Shown: positions 1 to 5,746 of the stretch, in pieces
Numbering within the stretch: the first letter of the stretch is position 1
Layout of the letters: each line of letters opens with the position of its first letter
DNA from: an uncultured Anaeromassilibacillus sp.
Lineage (GTDB): Bacteria; Bacillota; Clostridia; Oscillospirales; Acutalibacteraceae
Length of the DNA stretch: 5,746 nucleotides
Assembly: GCA_945988865.1 (NCBI GenBank)
Contig: CAMFTQ010000051.1
Location: 1 to 5,746 of the forward strand
Reading direction: 5' to 3'
Made by a program: the position numbers and the translations under genes
Notes under the pieces: generated by a model
What the model saw: only the letters and a program-made list of their open reading frames with translations
Database searches by the model: none
What the model was told of the DNA's origin: nothing

Positions 1-44
1 ATAGCGTAGCGTCTCGTGGGCTCGGAGATGTGTATAAGAGACAG
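1..44 (+). other. Synthetic Nextera i7 adapter (contamination), not genomic
   Basis: Positions 11-44 match the Illumina Nextera read-2 transposase adapter, beginning GTCTCGTGGGCTCGG and ending at 26-44 with the 19-bp Tn5 mosaic end AGATGTGTATAAGAGACAG. Positions 3-10 (AGCGTAGC) match, from memory, the N709 i7 barcode as written in the primer, and the AT at 1-2 fits the end of the P7 segment. Together these reproduce the tail of a complete index primer, which a genome would not contain by chance. Genuine sequence therefore starts at 45. On the minus strand the adapter stays open in the frame of the antiporter gene and translates as LSLIHISEPTRRYA, a variant of a peptide often seen as an adapter artefact in protein databases. 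Confidence 0.97.
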
Positions 45-1265
45 CATTATCTTCTGACTGCTGTAAAGACCGTAATAACCGCTTAGCATATAGCTCACAG
101 CACAGCCTGTCGCAAAAAGTATTATACCCTGTGCGCCGAATATCTCTACGCTTAAAAGTATAGCCGCCACAGGACAGTTGACTACGCCCGTAAAAAGGCA
201 GATAAGTCCAAGTGATGCACCGAAAGCAGGATTCATACCAAGCAAGGGTGCAACTACACAGCCTAAGGTTGAGCCGATAAAAAGTGTAGGTACAATTTCT
301 CCGCCCTTAAAGCCAAAGCCGATAGTTATAGCCGTAAAAATAATTTTAAGTGCAAAGGCTTCAATTTTAGCATTTCCGTTTAGCGCATTTGCGATAATAT
401 GCGAGCCTGCACCATTGTAATCACGACAGCCGACTAAAAAGGTCAAAGCAATTATCAGCGTTCCGCCGACAATTACCCTTGCAAATTCATTTTTGAAAAG
501 CCTTTTTGCAAGCAAATGAGTTTTGTGCATAGTAACGCAAAATACTATACTCACAACAGCACAAACAACGGCTATGCCTACCGTCTGTAAAACAGAAATA
601 ATATTAAATTCGGGAACAAATTTCGATATATCAAAACGCAGAGGCGATATGCCGAACAACCTTAGAATAAAGTACGAAGAAACAGAGGCTGTAAAGCAGG
701 GGACAAGTGCCGAGTAATACGCTACTCCAACGCTTATTACCTCAAGCGCAAAGAATGCCGCCGCTACAGGCGTACCGAATAACGCAGAAAACAGCGCACT
801 CATACCGCACAAAACAGCCACGTGCATATCCTTATCATCAAGGTGTAAAGCTCTGCCGATAACAGAGCCGATACTACCGCCTAACTGAAGCGCCGCACCC
901 TCACGTCCTGCCGAACCGCCGAAAAAGTGGGTTATTACAGTACCGCAAAATATAAGCGGAGCTAAAAGCATAGGCACTTTATCCTTTGAGCGGATAGACT
1001 CAATCACACAGTTTGTGCCGGGGTCGTTTTCCATATGGCACAGCTTATATAAGGCTGTTATCACAACACCGCCGACAGGCAGGAGAAAAACAAGCCACCA
1101 TACGCTGTGATTTATTTCATTTGCCCTTGTAATCAATATACTGAAAAGCGAGCCGATAGCACCGCCGATTACACCTGTAAATGCGGCGATTATTACCCAC
1201 TTTAAAAAAGTGTGCGTATAGTTTAGTGCAGATTTAATTTTTCGCTTTATCAAATTGATTACCAT
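45..1265 (-). CDS. CLC-F-type fluoride/proton antiporter, 3' end missing
   Basis: This is a CLC-family integral membrane protein; 407 codons are present and there is no stop before the adapter. ATG at 1265-1263 is preceded by GGAG (1277-1274) with 8 nt spacing. The CLC signature is GGSAGREGAALQ at residues 116-127, with E122 in the gating (external) glutamate position. Further family blocks are GFKGGEIVP (318-326), a FTGVVNCPVA block (358-367) and a C-terminal VEIFGA...SYMLSG...YSSQ block (373-404). Those blocks, the lack of the GSGIP chloride-filter motif, and a non-proline residue after GREG resemble the fluoride-exporting CLC-F branch rather than chloride-type CLCs. By family knowledge, CLC-F proteins expel cytoplasmic fluoride in exchange for protons. 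The hydrophobic profile fits a multi-helix inner-membrane protein. Members are about 400-430 residues, so probably only a short tail is lost. The gene lies 21 nt after pheT. A chloride-transporting CLC is the alternative. Confidence 0.88.
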
Positions 1266-1273
1266 ACTTTTAG

Positions 1274-1277
1274 CTCC
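1274..1277 (-). promoter_or_regulatory. Ribosome binding site of the CLC antiporter gene
   Basis: GGAG read on the minus strand lies 8 nt upstream of the ATG at 1265-1263, inside the 21-nt gap after the pheT stop. It supports translation from that ATG as a separate cistron of the pheST message. The gap is too short for a promoter or a riboswitch. Confidence 0.8.
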
Positions 1278-1286
1278 GAAGGTTTA

Positions 1287-3659
1287 TTATCTTAAAACAG
1301 CACCGATTTTTTCAAGAGAAGAAAGTATCTTTTTCATTGTGCTGTTAATCTGCTCCTCTGTAAGCGTTGATTCGGCACTTCTCAGAGTTATATTAAATGC
1401 AACGCTCTTTTTACCGCTTTCAATCTGCTTACCCTTATATACGTCAAACAGCTTTATGCTTTCAAGGTACTTGCTGCCACCCTCTTTGATAGCCTTCTGT
1501 AGTGCAAGTACAGGCAAGCTTTCGTCACAAATAAGCGCAAGGTCACGACCAACAGCCGGATATTTCGGCAACGGTGTATATGTCTTTTCGAGCTTAGCGT
1601 TTTCAAACATCATATCCATATCAAGGCTGAAGCAATAAACCTTAGTGCCGATGTTGTAATTTTCGCATACCTGCGGATGAATTTCGCCGATTACACCCAG
1701 CGACTTGCCGTCAATCATAACTGACGCACATCTGCCCGGATGATAGCCGAACTGCTCCTTGTTTGCCTCTATTTCATAATCGCAAATACAGCCACGCTTT
1801 AACACCTCTTCAACAATGCCCTTGACAGTAAAGAAGTCAGCGTTGTTGCCGTAAATACCGCCTGTCAGCACGTTCTTTTCAACAGGAAGCTCGCCGTCAA
1901 CAGTAGGAATATACTCTCTGCCGATTTCAAATAAAGCGGCATCTGCATTTCTGAAGCTGTAGTTTTTAGCAAGAATTTCCATCATACTCGGAAGTGTAGT
2001 TGTTCGCATAATAGATGTATCCTCGCCTAAGGGGTTTGAAATTACAACAGATTTTCTCAAAGGATGATTTTCGGGCATCATAACCTTATTGTAGTATTTA
2101 GGACTGATAAAGGAATATGTCATAATCTCGTCCATACCGAGTGAAAGCAACGTGTTAGAAACAGTCTTGTCGTACTTCTGACGTGTAGAGAATTTGCCCT
2201 TTGCTCCACCGCTAAGTGACGCCGACTCAATTACGTTGTAGCCGTAAAAACGAGCTATTTCCTCGGCAATATCAGCCTTATGCTCAAGGTCAGGACGAAA
2301 TGTCGGTACTGTTACAAAATCGCCCTCAACTCTGCAGTCGATTTTTTCAAGGATTTCTGTCATTTTTTCTCTTGAAATATCTGTTGATAGGAACGAATTT
2401 ATCCACTGTGGGTTAAAGTCAATTTTACGCTCTGTCTTTTCAAAGTGGCTGTCAATAATCATACCGTCCATTACATCGCCGGCATCAAGCATCTCAACAA
2501 GCTCACAGGCTCTTTCAAGTGCAGGGATACAAGCATTTGGGTCAAGTCCCTTTTCATAGCGTGAAGAAGCGTCTGTTCTCATACCCTGACTTTTAGCAGT
2601 CAGTCTTACGCTTGCACCGTCAAAGTTTGCACTTTCAAAAACGATAGTGTCAGTGTCATCCATAATACCGGAGTATTCACCGCCCATAACACCTGCAATA
2701 GCAACAGGCTTGTTCTCATCGGCAATTACAAGGTTCTTGTCTGTTAATGTTCTTTCAACACCGTCAAGCGTTGTGATTTTTTCGCCGTTTTCTGCTAAGC
2801 GAACACGGATTTTACCGCCCTCAATAAAGCGTAAATCAAACGCATGCATCGGCTGGCCGTACTCAAGCATTACATAGTTTGTAATGTCAACAATGTTGTT
2901 GATAGGACGAACACCCATAGCTCTTAAACGCTCACGCATCCAGCGTGGTGACGGCTTAACACGTACATTTTTTACGATTTTTGCACTGTAAATTCTGCAA
3001 AGCTCAGGCTCTGTAACCTTAACATCAAGCATACCTGTGCAGTCGCCGTTACCGCCCTTGACTGACGGTGTGTGAAGCTTTAACTCCTTATCAAAGGTAG
3101 CTGCCGCCTCACGTGCAAGACCGATAACGCTGAAGCAATCGGGGCGGTTTGATGTAATTTCAAACTCAACCTTTGTATCGTTAAGACCTATTGCACTCTG
3201 AATATCCTGACCAACCTTGCAATCCTCCTCAAGAACAAAAATTCCGTCCTCAATAGCATAGGGGAAATCGTTTAAGGATAGCTGTAATTCACCGAGCGAG
3301 CACATCATACCCATTGACGGTACTCCTCTTAATTTGCCTTTTTTAATCTTTGTACCGTTTGGCAGAATTGAATTGTCCTTAGCGACAGGAACAAGGTCGC
3401 CCACCTTTAGATTGCTTGCACCTGTTACAATCTGCACAGGCTCAGCCTCGCCTAAATCGAGCTGGCATACAACGAGCTTGTCAGCGTCAGGATGCTTTTC
3501 AATTTGAAGCACCTTTCCGACAACTACGTTTTTAATGCTTTCACCCTCAACCTCAAAGCCTTCTACCTTTGAGCCGCTCATGGTCATAGCCTCTGAAAAT
3601 TCACGTGGAGGCATATCAATCTCTACAAAATCATTTAACCATTTATAAGATAAGTTCAT
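1287..3659 (-). CDS. pheT: Phenylalanyl-tRNA synthetase beta subunit
   Basis: This is the beta subunit of the alpha2-beta2 enzyme that charges tRNA-Phe; in the family it supplies tRNA binding and hydrolysis of misacylated Tyr-tRNA-Phe. The protein is 790 residues, near the usual 790-800. Domains in order: N-terminal MNLSYKWLNDFVEI; EMAP-II-like tRNA-binding domain (about 40-150, with KHPDADKL at 55-62); B3/B4 editing domain (about 210-385, including NNIVDITNYVMLEYGQPMHA); B5 domain (about 410-480, with acidic DLEHKADIAEEIARFYGYNV); catalytic-like core (about 490-690); and a C-terminal FDX-ACB anticodon-binding domain (about 697-790, starting PLPKYPAVGRDLAL). ATG at 3659-3657 is chosen because GGAGG (3672-3668) sits 8 nt upstream. 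A TTG in the same frame at 3674-3672 overlaps that site. The gene ends with tandem TAA TAA stops (1289-1284). No key domain is missing. Confidence 0.98.
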   Translation of the reverse strand: MNLSYKWLNDFVEIDMPPREFSEAMTMSGSKVEGFEVEGESIKNVVVGKVLQIEKHPDADKLVVCQLDLGEAEPVQIVTGASNLKVGDLVPVAKDNSILPNGTKIKKGKLRGVPSMGMMCSLGELQLSLNDFPYAIEDGIFVLEEDCKVGQDIQSAIGLNDTKVEFEITSNRPDCFSVIGLAREAAATFDKELKLHTPSVKGGNGDCTGMLDVKVTEPELCRIYSAKIVKNVRVKPSPRWMRERLRAMGVRPINNIVDITNYVMLEYGQPMHAFDLRFIEGGKIRVRLAENGEKITTLDGVERTLTDKNLVIADENKPVAIAGVMGGEYSGIMDDTDTIVFESANFDGASVRLTAKSQGMRTDASSRYEKGLDPNACIPALERACELVEMLDAGDVMDGMIIDSHFEKTERKIDFNPQWINSFLSTDISREKMTEILEKIDCRVEGDFVTVPTFRPDLEHKADIAEEIARFYGYNVIESASLSGGAKGKFSTRQKYDKTVSNTLLSLGMDEIMTYSFISPKYYNKVMMPENHPLRKSVVISNPLGEDTSIMRTTTLPSMMEILAKNYSFRNADAALFEIGREYIPTVDGELPVEKNVLTGGIYGNNADFFTVKGIVEEVLKRGCICDYEIEANKEQFGYHPGRCASVMIDGKSLGVIGEIHPQVCENYNIGTKVYCFSLDMDMMFENAKLEKTYTPLPKYPAVGRDLALICDESLPVLALQKAIKEGGSKYLESIKLFDVYKGKQIESGKKSVAFNITLRSAESTLTEEQINSTMKKILSSLEKIGAVLR

Positions 3660-3667
3660 TACAAATA

Positions 3668-3672
3668 CCTCC
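3668..3672 (-). promoter_or_regulatory. Ribosome binding site that fixes the pheT start
   Basis: A perfect GGAGG on the minus strand lies 8 nt before ATG at 3659-3657. It shares a base with the in-frame TTG at 3674-3672, so that TTG cannot use it. This decides for the 790-residue PheT over a 795-residue version. The site lies in the 15-nt gap after the pheS TGA (3677-3675), which suggests tight coupling of the two subunits. Confidence 0.92.
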
Positions 3673-3674
3673 AA

Positions 3675-4697
3675 TCAGTCGAATTGCTCTAAGAAGCGAA
3701 CATCATTTTCATAGAAAAGACGTAAATCGTCAATACCGTAACGGCGCATAGCAATACGCTCAAGACCTAAGCCGAACGCAAATCCCGAGTAAACCTCCGG
3801 ATCAATACCGCAGTTTTTAAGCACCTTGGGATGTACCATACCGCAGCCTAAAATCTCTATCCAACCCTCGCCCTTGCATAAAGGACAGCCCTTGCCGTGG
3901 CAGTTAAAGCACTGTGTGTCAAGCTCTGCTGACGGCTCTGTAAAGGGGAAGTGGTGTGGACGAAAACGCACTACGCTGTCCTCACCGTAAAGTCTTTTTA
4001 CAAACGTTTCAAGAGTACCCTTTAGCTCTGCAAAGGTAACGCCCTTGTCAACAACAAGTCCCTCAATCTGATGGAAAAGCGGAGAATGTGTTGCGTCAAC
4101 AGCGTCACTTCTGTAAACACGACCGGGAGAGATAATTCTGATAGGCGGCTGAGTTTTCTCCATTACACGAACCTGAACTGGTGATGTCTGAGTTCTTAAT
4201 AAGGTGTTTTCGGAAATATAAAATGTATCCTGAGTATCTCTTGCAGGGTGATTTTTCGGAATGTTGAGCGCTTCAAAGTTGTAGTAATCTGTTTCAACCT
4301 CGGGACCGTCAACAATATCAAATCCCATACCTACAAATATATCCTTGATTTCGTCAAGAACAACTGTAAGCGGATGTCTGCTGCCGATTACTCTTGCCTT
4401 GCCGGGGAGAGTAACGTCAATTTCTTCGTCTTTAAGTTTTTTAGTCAGCTCCTCGTTTTTAAGCTCTGTAACACGCTTTTCAATATGCTCCTCTATGTCT
4501 GCACGGACACAGTTTGCAAGCTGTCCTATAACAGGTCTTTCCTCGGCAGAGAGCTTTCCCATCTGCTTTAAAATTGCGGTCAGCTCGCCCTTTTTTCCTA
4601 AAAAGGTAATACGCAAATCCTCAATAGTCTTTAGGTCTGTAGCTTTTTGCAAAGCGTCATTAGCCTTTGCACGAATTTCTTCGAGCTGTTGTTTCAT
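3675..4697 (-). CDS. pheS: Phenylalanyl-tRNA synthetase alpha subunit
   Basis: This is the catalytic alpha subunit of the class II Phe-tRNA synthetase, which activates phenylalanine with ATP and transfers it to tRNA-Phe. The protein is 340 residues, the usual length. It begins with an N-terminal helical region rich in charged residues (about 1-90) expected to form the tRNA-contacting coiled coil. Motif 1 lies around residues 108-150 ([14 protein letters not shown] and following). Motif 2 is around 187-213 ([20 protein letters not shown]). The substrate-pocket segment [13 protein letters not shown] is at 248-260, and motif 3 [17 protein letters not shown] at 305-321. A307 in GFAFG corresponds, by motif, to E. 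coli Ala294, the residue known to set amino-acid size selectivity, so selectivity should be normal. Four cysteines (C263, C266, C271, C274) form a CxxC..CxxC knuckle common in Firmicute PheS. ATG at 4697-4695 is chosen because AAAGGA lies 8 nt upstream and the length fits. Confidence 0.98.
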   Translation of the reverse strand: MKQQLEEIRAKANDALQKATDLKTIEDLRITFLGKKGELTAILKQMGKLSAEERPVIGQLANCVRADIEEHIEKRVTELKNEELTKKLKDEEIDVTLPGKARVIGSRHPLTVVLDEIKDIFVGMGFDIVDGPEVETDYYNFEALNIPKNHPARDTQDTFYISENTLLRTQTSPVQVRVMEKTQPPIRIISPGRVYRSDAVDATHSPLFHQIEGLVVDKGVTFAELKGTLETFVKRLYGEDSVVRFRPHHFPFTEPSAELDTQCFNCHGKGCPLCKGEGWIEILGCGMVHPKVLKNCGIDPEVYSGFAFGLGLERIAMRRYGIDDLRLFYENDVRFLEQFD

Positions 4698-4705
4698 ATA
4701 ATTCA

Positions 4706-4711
4706 TCCTTT
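4706..4711 (-). promoter_or_regulatory. Ribosome binding site that fixes the pheS start
   Basis: AAAGGA on the minus strand is followed by 8 nt and then ATG at 4697-4695. The in-frame ATG at 4706-4704 overlaps the end of this site and so is not a plausible start. The reading frame stays open upstream as far as about 4904, but that stretch is the T-box leader RNA and is not coding. Confidence 0.85.
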
Positions 4712-4747
4712 CACAAGTGATAATTTCTTTAATCCACATAAAACGGT

Positions 4748-4779
4748 AAATAAAAAATCCCCTCGTTTTCACGAAGGGA
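4748..4779 (-). terminator. Intrinsic terminator of the pheST T-box leader
   Basis: The RNA strand reads TCCCTTCGT (4779-4771), loop GAAA, then ACGAGGGGA (4766-4758), followed by TTTTTTATTT. The stem is nine pairs with a single T-G wobble. It is the attenuator used when tRNA-Phe is charged, and it lies 50 nt before the pheS ATG. Confidence 0.95.
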
Positions 4780-4790
4780 CGAAATAATTT

Positions 4791-4804
4791 CCGTGGTACC
4801 ACCC
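4791..4804 (-). promoter_or_regulatory. Conserved T-box core (antiterminator bulge)
   Basis: The minus strand reads GGGTGGTACCACGG, the T-box consensus. Its TGGT is the segment that pairs with the acceptor end (NCCA) of uncharged tRNA. GGG here can pair with CCC at the 5' side of the terminator stem, which makes antiterminator and terminator mutually exclusive. Confidence 0.96.
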
Positions 4805-4813
4805 AGATTTTTG

Positions 4814-4832
4814 CCGAAGGCAAACACTTCGG
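4814..4832 (-). repeat. Stem III hairpin of the T-box leader
   Basis: CCGAAG (4832-4827) pairs with CTTCGG (4819-4814) around the 7-nt loop TGTTTGC. This hairpin lies just upstream of the T-box core, where stem III is expected. A competing smaller hairpin, GGAG-TGTTTG-CTCC, overlaps its 5' edge. Confidence 0.75.
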
Positions 4833-4912
4833 AGCAAACACTCCTGTGGCTGATAACGGTGCCAGCCGTTGAAGCCTACTTAATAATTTGTTCAGCCTCA
4901 CCACTCAAAAGC

Positions 4913-4915
4913 GAA
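4913..4915 (-). promoter_or_regulatory. Specifier codon TTC (Phe) of the T-box
   Basis: TTC on the minus strand lies in the unpaired 3' side of the stem I internal loop. It sits between the AGTCTT/AAGACT helix and the CAAAG/CTTTTG base helix. It would pair with the GAA anticodon of tRNA-Phe, and it is followed by G, consistent with the purine usually found there. It agrees with the downstream genes being pheS and pheT. Confidence 0.85.
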
Positions 4916-5029
4916 CTTCACAAGTCTTGCTACAGCGGTGCGTTTTCAGCCTCGGCGCTCCGTCTCTTTGCAGTAGAATAAGACTGCTACTTTCTTTGTC
5001 ACAGTGTTATGTGTATTAAAATTAGGTTT

Positions 5030-5058
5030 ATAATAACATTTACGACACAAATTTTCAA
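5030..5058 (-). promoter_or_regulatory. Sigma-A promoter for the T-box/pheST operon
   Basis: The minus strand has -35 TTGAAA (5058-5053), a 17-nt spacer and -10 TATTAT (5035-5030), with TG one base upstream of the -10 (extended -10). Each hexamer matches five of six consensus bases. Transcription should begin near A5023, about 17 nt before the first paired base of stem I. It faces away from the DUF6106-like gene. Confidence 0.85.
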
Positions 5059-5162
5059 TACTTTTCTGATAACTTTTTTAAAATATTTTCTCAATTTATT
5101 TGTTTTTGACAAAAAATCAGGGCGAAAATTCATCAAAATAATCAAAAGCACAAAAATATTTA
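5059..5162. other. AT-rich spacer between divergent promoters
   Basis: About 104 bp separate the two divergent -35 boxes. No ORF, RNA gene or clear inverted repeat is visible by eye. A perfect TTGACA at 5106-5111 has no acceptable -10 at 16-18 nt. AT-rich sequence here could act as an UP element for either promoter, but this is only inference. Confidence 0.5.
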
Positions 5163-5191
5163 TTGAAAAGTTTTAGATTTTGTGATATTAT
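5163..5191 (+). promoter_or_regulatory. Sigma-A promoter for the DUF6106-like gene
   Basis: The plus strand has -35 TTGAAA (5163-5168), a 17-nt spacer and -10 TATTAT (5186-5191), with an extended -10 TG at 5183-5184. Transcription should start near 5198, giving a leader of about 34 nt. Both hexamers and the spacing are the same as in the divergent pheS promoter. Confidence 0.85.
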
Positions 5192-5216
5192 AAGATACAA
5201 TTGGATTTTAATTTTT

Positions 5217-5223
5217 GTGAGGT
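5217..5223 (+). promoter_or_regulatory. Ribosome binding site of the DUF6106-like gene
   Basis: GTGAGGT, with AGG at 5220-5222, lies 9 nt before ATG at 5232. It is a moderate Shine-Dalgarno match and supports that start. Confidence 0.7.
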
Positions 5224-5231
5224 ATTACTAT

Positions 5232-5746
5232 ATGGATATTTTTATTGAACAGCTTGTAAAGAAAAAACGCAAAATGATAGATATTGCAAAGACGGTTCTC
5301 TATGTCCTTTTGCCTATTATTGTTCCGTCAATCTGCGTTTTGCTTGCCTATGTTATCACACCTTATTTTATATACATAGGTCTTTTTTGTATGATAGCCT
5401 TAATCTATCTTGCGTGGTATCTGATAACGTGTCAGGCTGTTGAGTTTGAATACTGCGTTACAAACAGCAACATAACTATCGACAAAATAGTTGCAAAGCG
5501 TAAAAGAAAAAAGCTTGTTGATATGGAAATCCGCAGCTTTGATTTACTTTGTAAAGCAAGTGATAAAAGGATAACTAACAAAAAGTTTGCAAAAATGATT
5601 ATTGCAGCTTCTGATATTGACAGCGACAGCACATATGCCGCAACATACAGCAGCGAGGCATACGGCAGCTGTGTTCTCTTTTTTACACCCGATGAAAAAA
5701 CGCTTACGGCTATGCGTCCGTATTTAAAAAGAGAGATTGTTATGGA
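5232..5746 (+). CDS. DUF6106-like two-helix membrane protein, 3' end off window
   Basis: 171 codons plus two bases are present and no stop is reached. The protein begins MDIFIEQLVKKKRK, a lysine-rich cytosolic start. Two hydrophobic helices follow at about residues 19-41 and 45-66, and then a soluble domain. That domain starts EFEYCVTNSNITIDKIVAKR (71-90), followed by RKKLVDMEIRSFD, a pattern resembling membrane-associated PH-like domains. From memory this N-terminal pattern, the TN..I.IDKI..KRKRK block and the YLKRE ending fit the uncharacterised DUF6106 family of Clostridia, whose members are about this length, so only a few residues are probably missing. The function is unknown. The gene has its own promoter, diverges from pheST, and shows no sequence link to tRNA charging. 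The coding assignment is firm; the family name is tentative. Confidence 0.8.
   Translation, partial: MDIFIEQLVKKKRKMIDIAKTVLYVLLPIIVPSICVLLAYVITPYFIYIGLFCMIALIYLAWYLITCQAVEFEYCVTNSNITIDKIVAKRKRKKLVDMEIRSFDLLCKASDKRITNKKFAKMIIAASDIDSDSTYAATYSSEAYGSCVLFFTPDEKTLTAMRPYLKREIVM

Larger units (their letters stand above)
4748..5006 (-). promoter_or_regulatory. T-box riboswitch (tRNA-Phe-sensing leader) of pheST
   Basis: The untranslated leader of pheS has the full T-box architecture. Stem I base: CACT (5006-5003) pairs with AGTG (4905-4902), and CAAAG (4998-4994) with CTTTTG (4911-4906). The helix above the specifier loop is AGTCTT (4985-4980) with AAGACT (4928-4923). An AGAGA motif typical of the stem I kink region follows in the 5' arm. 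A TTC specifier is at 4915-4913, followed by a purine. GAGTGG closes stem I. Next come AAGTAG and the stem AACGG/CCGTT (4870-4866 with 4859-4855), a stem III hairpin (4832-4814), the T-box core (4804-4791) and an intrinsic terminator (4779-4748). By established T-box biology, uncharged tRNA-Phe pairs with the specifier and the T-box bulge, stabilises the antiterminator and permits transcription of pheST. Pairings were worked out by eye. Confidence 0.95.

Noticed and set aside
26..44. Tn5 mosaic end suggesting a real transposon border
   Set aside because: It is embedded in the full Nextera adapter with an i7 barcode, at the very edge of the sequence, with no transposase gene. It is a library-preparation artefact.
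1266..1286. Possible fluoride riboswitch before the CLC antiporter
   Set aside because: Only 21 nt separate pheT from the start codon, and they hold a ribosome binding site. A fluoride riboswitch needs considerably more sequence.
1255..1638. Plus-strand open frame of 127 codons
   Set aside because: It lies antisense to the well-supported 3' end of pheT and the start of the CLC gene, and its translation resembles no family I know. Other plus-strand frames between 178 and 4981 are rejected for the same reason.
3804..3913. PheS four-cysteine knuckle as an unusual inserted zinc finger
   Set aside because: CxxC..CxxC followed by a GWIEILG block is a common feature of Firmicute PheS, not a novelty.
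4917..4919. GAA (Glu) as an alternative T-box specifier
   Set aside because: It sits too close to the upper helix, whereas TTC sits near the base of the loop, is followed by a purine and matches the downstream Phe synthetase genes.
5106..5111. Perfect TTGACA as the -35 of the DUF6106-like gene
   Set aside because: No recognisable -10 follows at 16-18 nt. The downstream TTGAAA/TATTAT pair has ideal spacing and an extended -10.
5432..5632. Minus-strand open frame of 66 codons
   Set aside because: It is antisense to the DUF6106-like coding region, which has a promoter, a ribosome binding site and a coherent domain layout. I see no such signals for the minus-strand frame.

Overview
The window looks like the end of a contig from an AT-rich Clostridia-type Firmicute, most likely Ruminococcaceae/Oscillospirales. 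That placement is an inference from three things: a T-box leader on pheST, a CxxC..CxxC insert in PheS typical of Firmicutes, and a small DUF6106-like membrane protein. No search could be run.

Layout. Positions 1-44 are not biological. They match an Illumina Nextera i7 adapter, including its barcode and the Tn5 mosaic end. From 45 to about 5023 everything reads on the minus strand as one apparent operon: promoter (about 5030-5058), tRNA-sensing T-box leader with intrinsic terminator (4748-5006), pheS (4697-3675), pheT (3659-1287), then a CLC-F-type fluoride/proton antiporter gene (from 1265, cut by the adapter at 45). Gaps are 15 nt (pheS-pheT) and 21 nt (pheT-clc), and each gene has its own Shine-Dalgarno site. 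On the plus strand a divergent gene starts at 5232 and runs off the right edge. It encodes a two-helix membrane protein resembling DUF6106.

How it works together. PheS and PheT form the alpha2-beta2 phenylalanyl-tRNA synthetase. The leader carries a TTC (Phe) codon at the position expected for the specifier, so uncharged tRNA-Phe should stabilise the antiterminator and switch on pheST. The antiporter gene has no visible promoter of its own and would be read through from the same leader. The divergent promoters for pheS and the DUF6106-like gene have identical hexamers (TTGAAA, 17 nt, TATTAT, each with an extended -10 TG).

I found no undescribed system. The points that most need action are the adapter contamination, which would add a spurious 14-residue tail to the antiporter, and the over-long starts a simple ORF caller would give pheS and pheT. 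The most interesting biological point is the fluoride-exporter-like gene sitting in a T-box-controlled synthetase operon.
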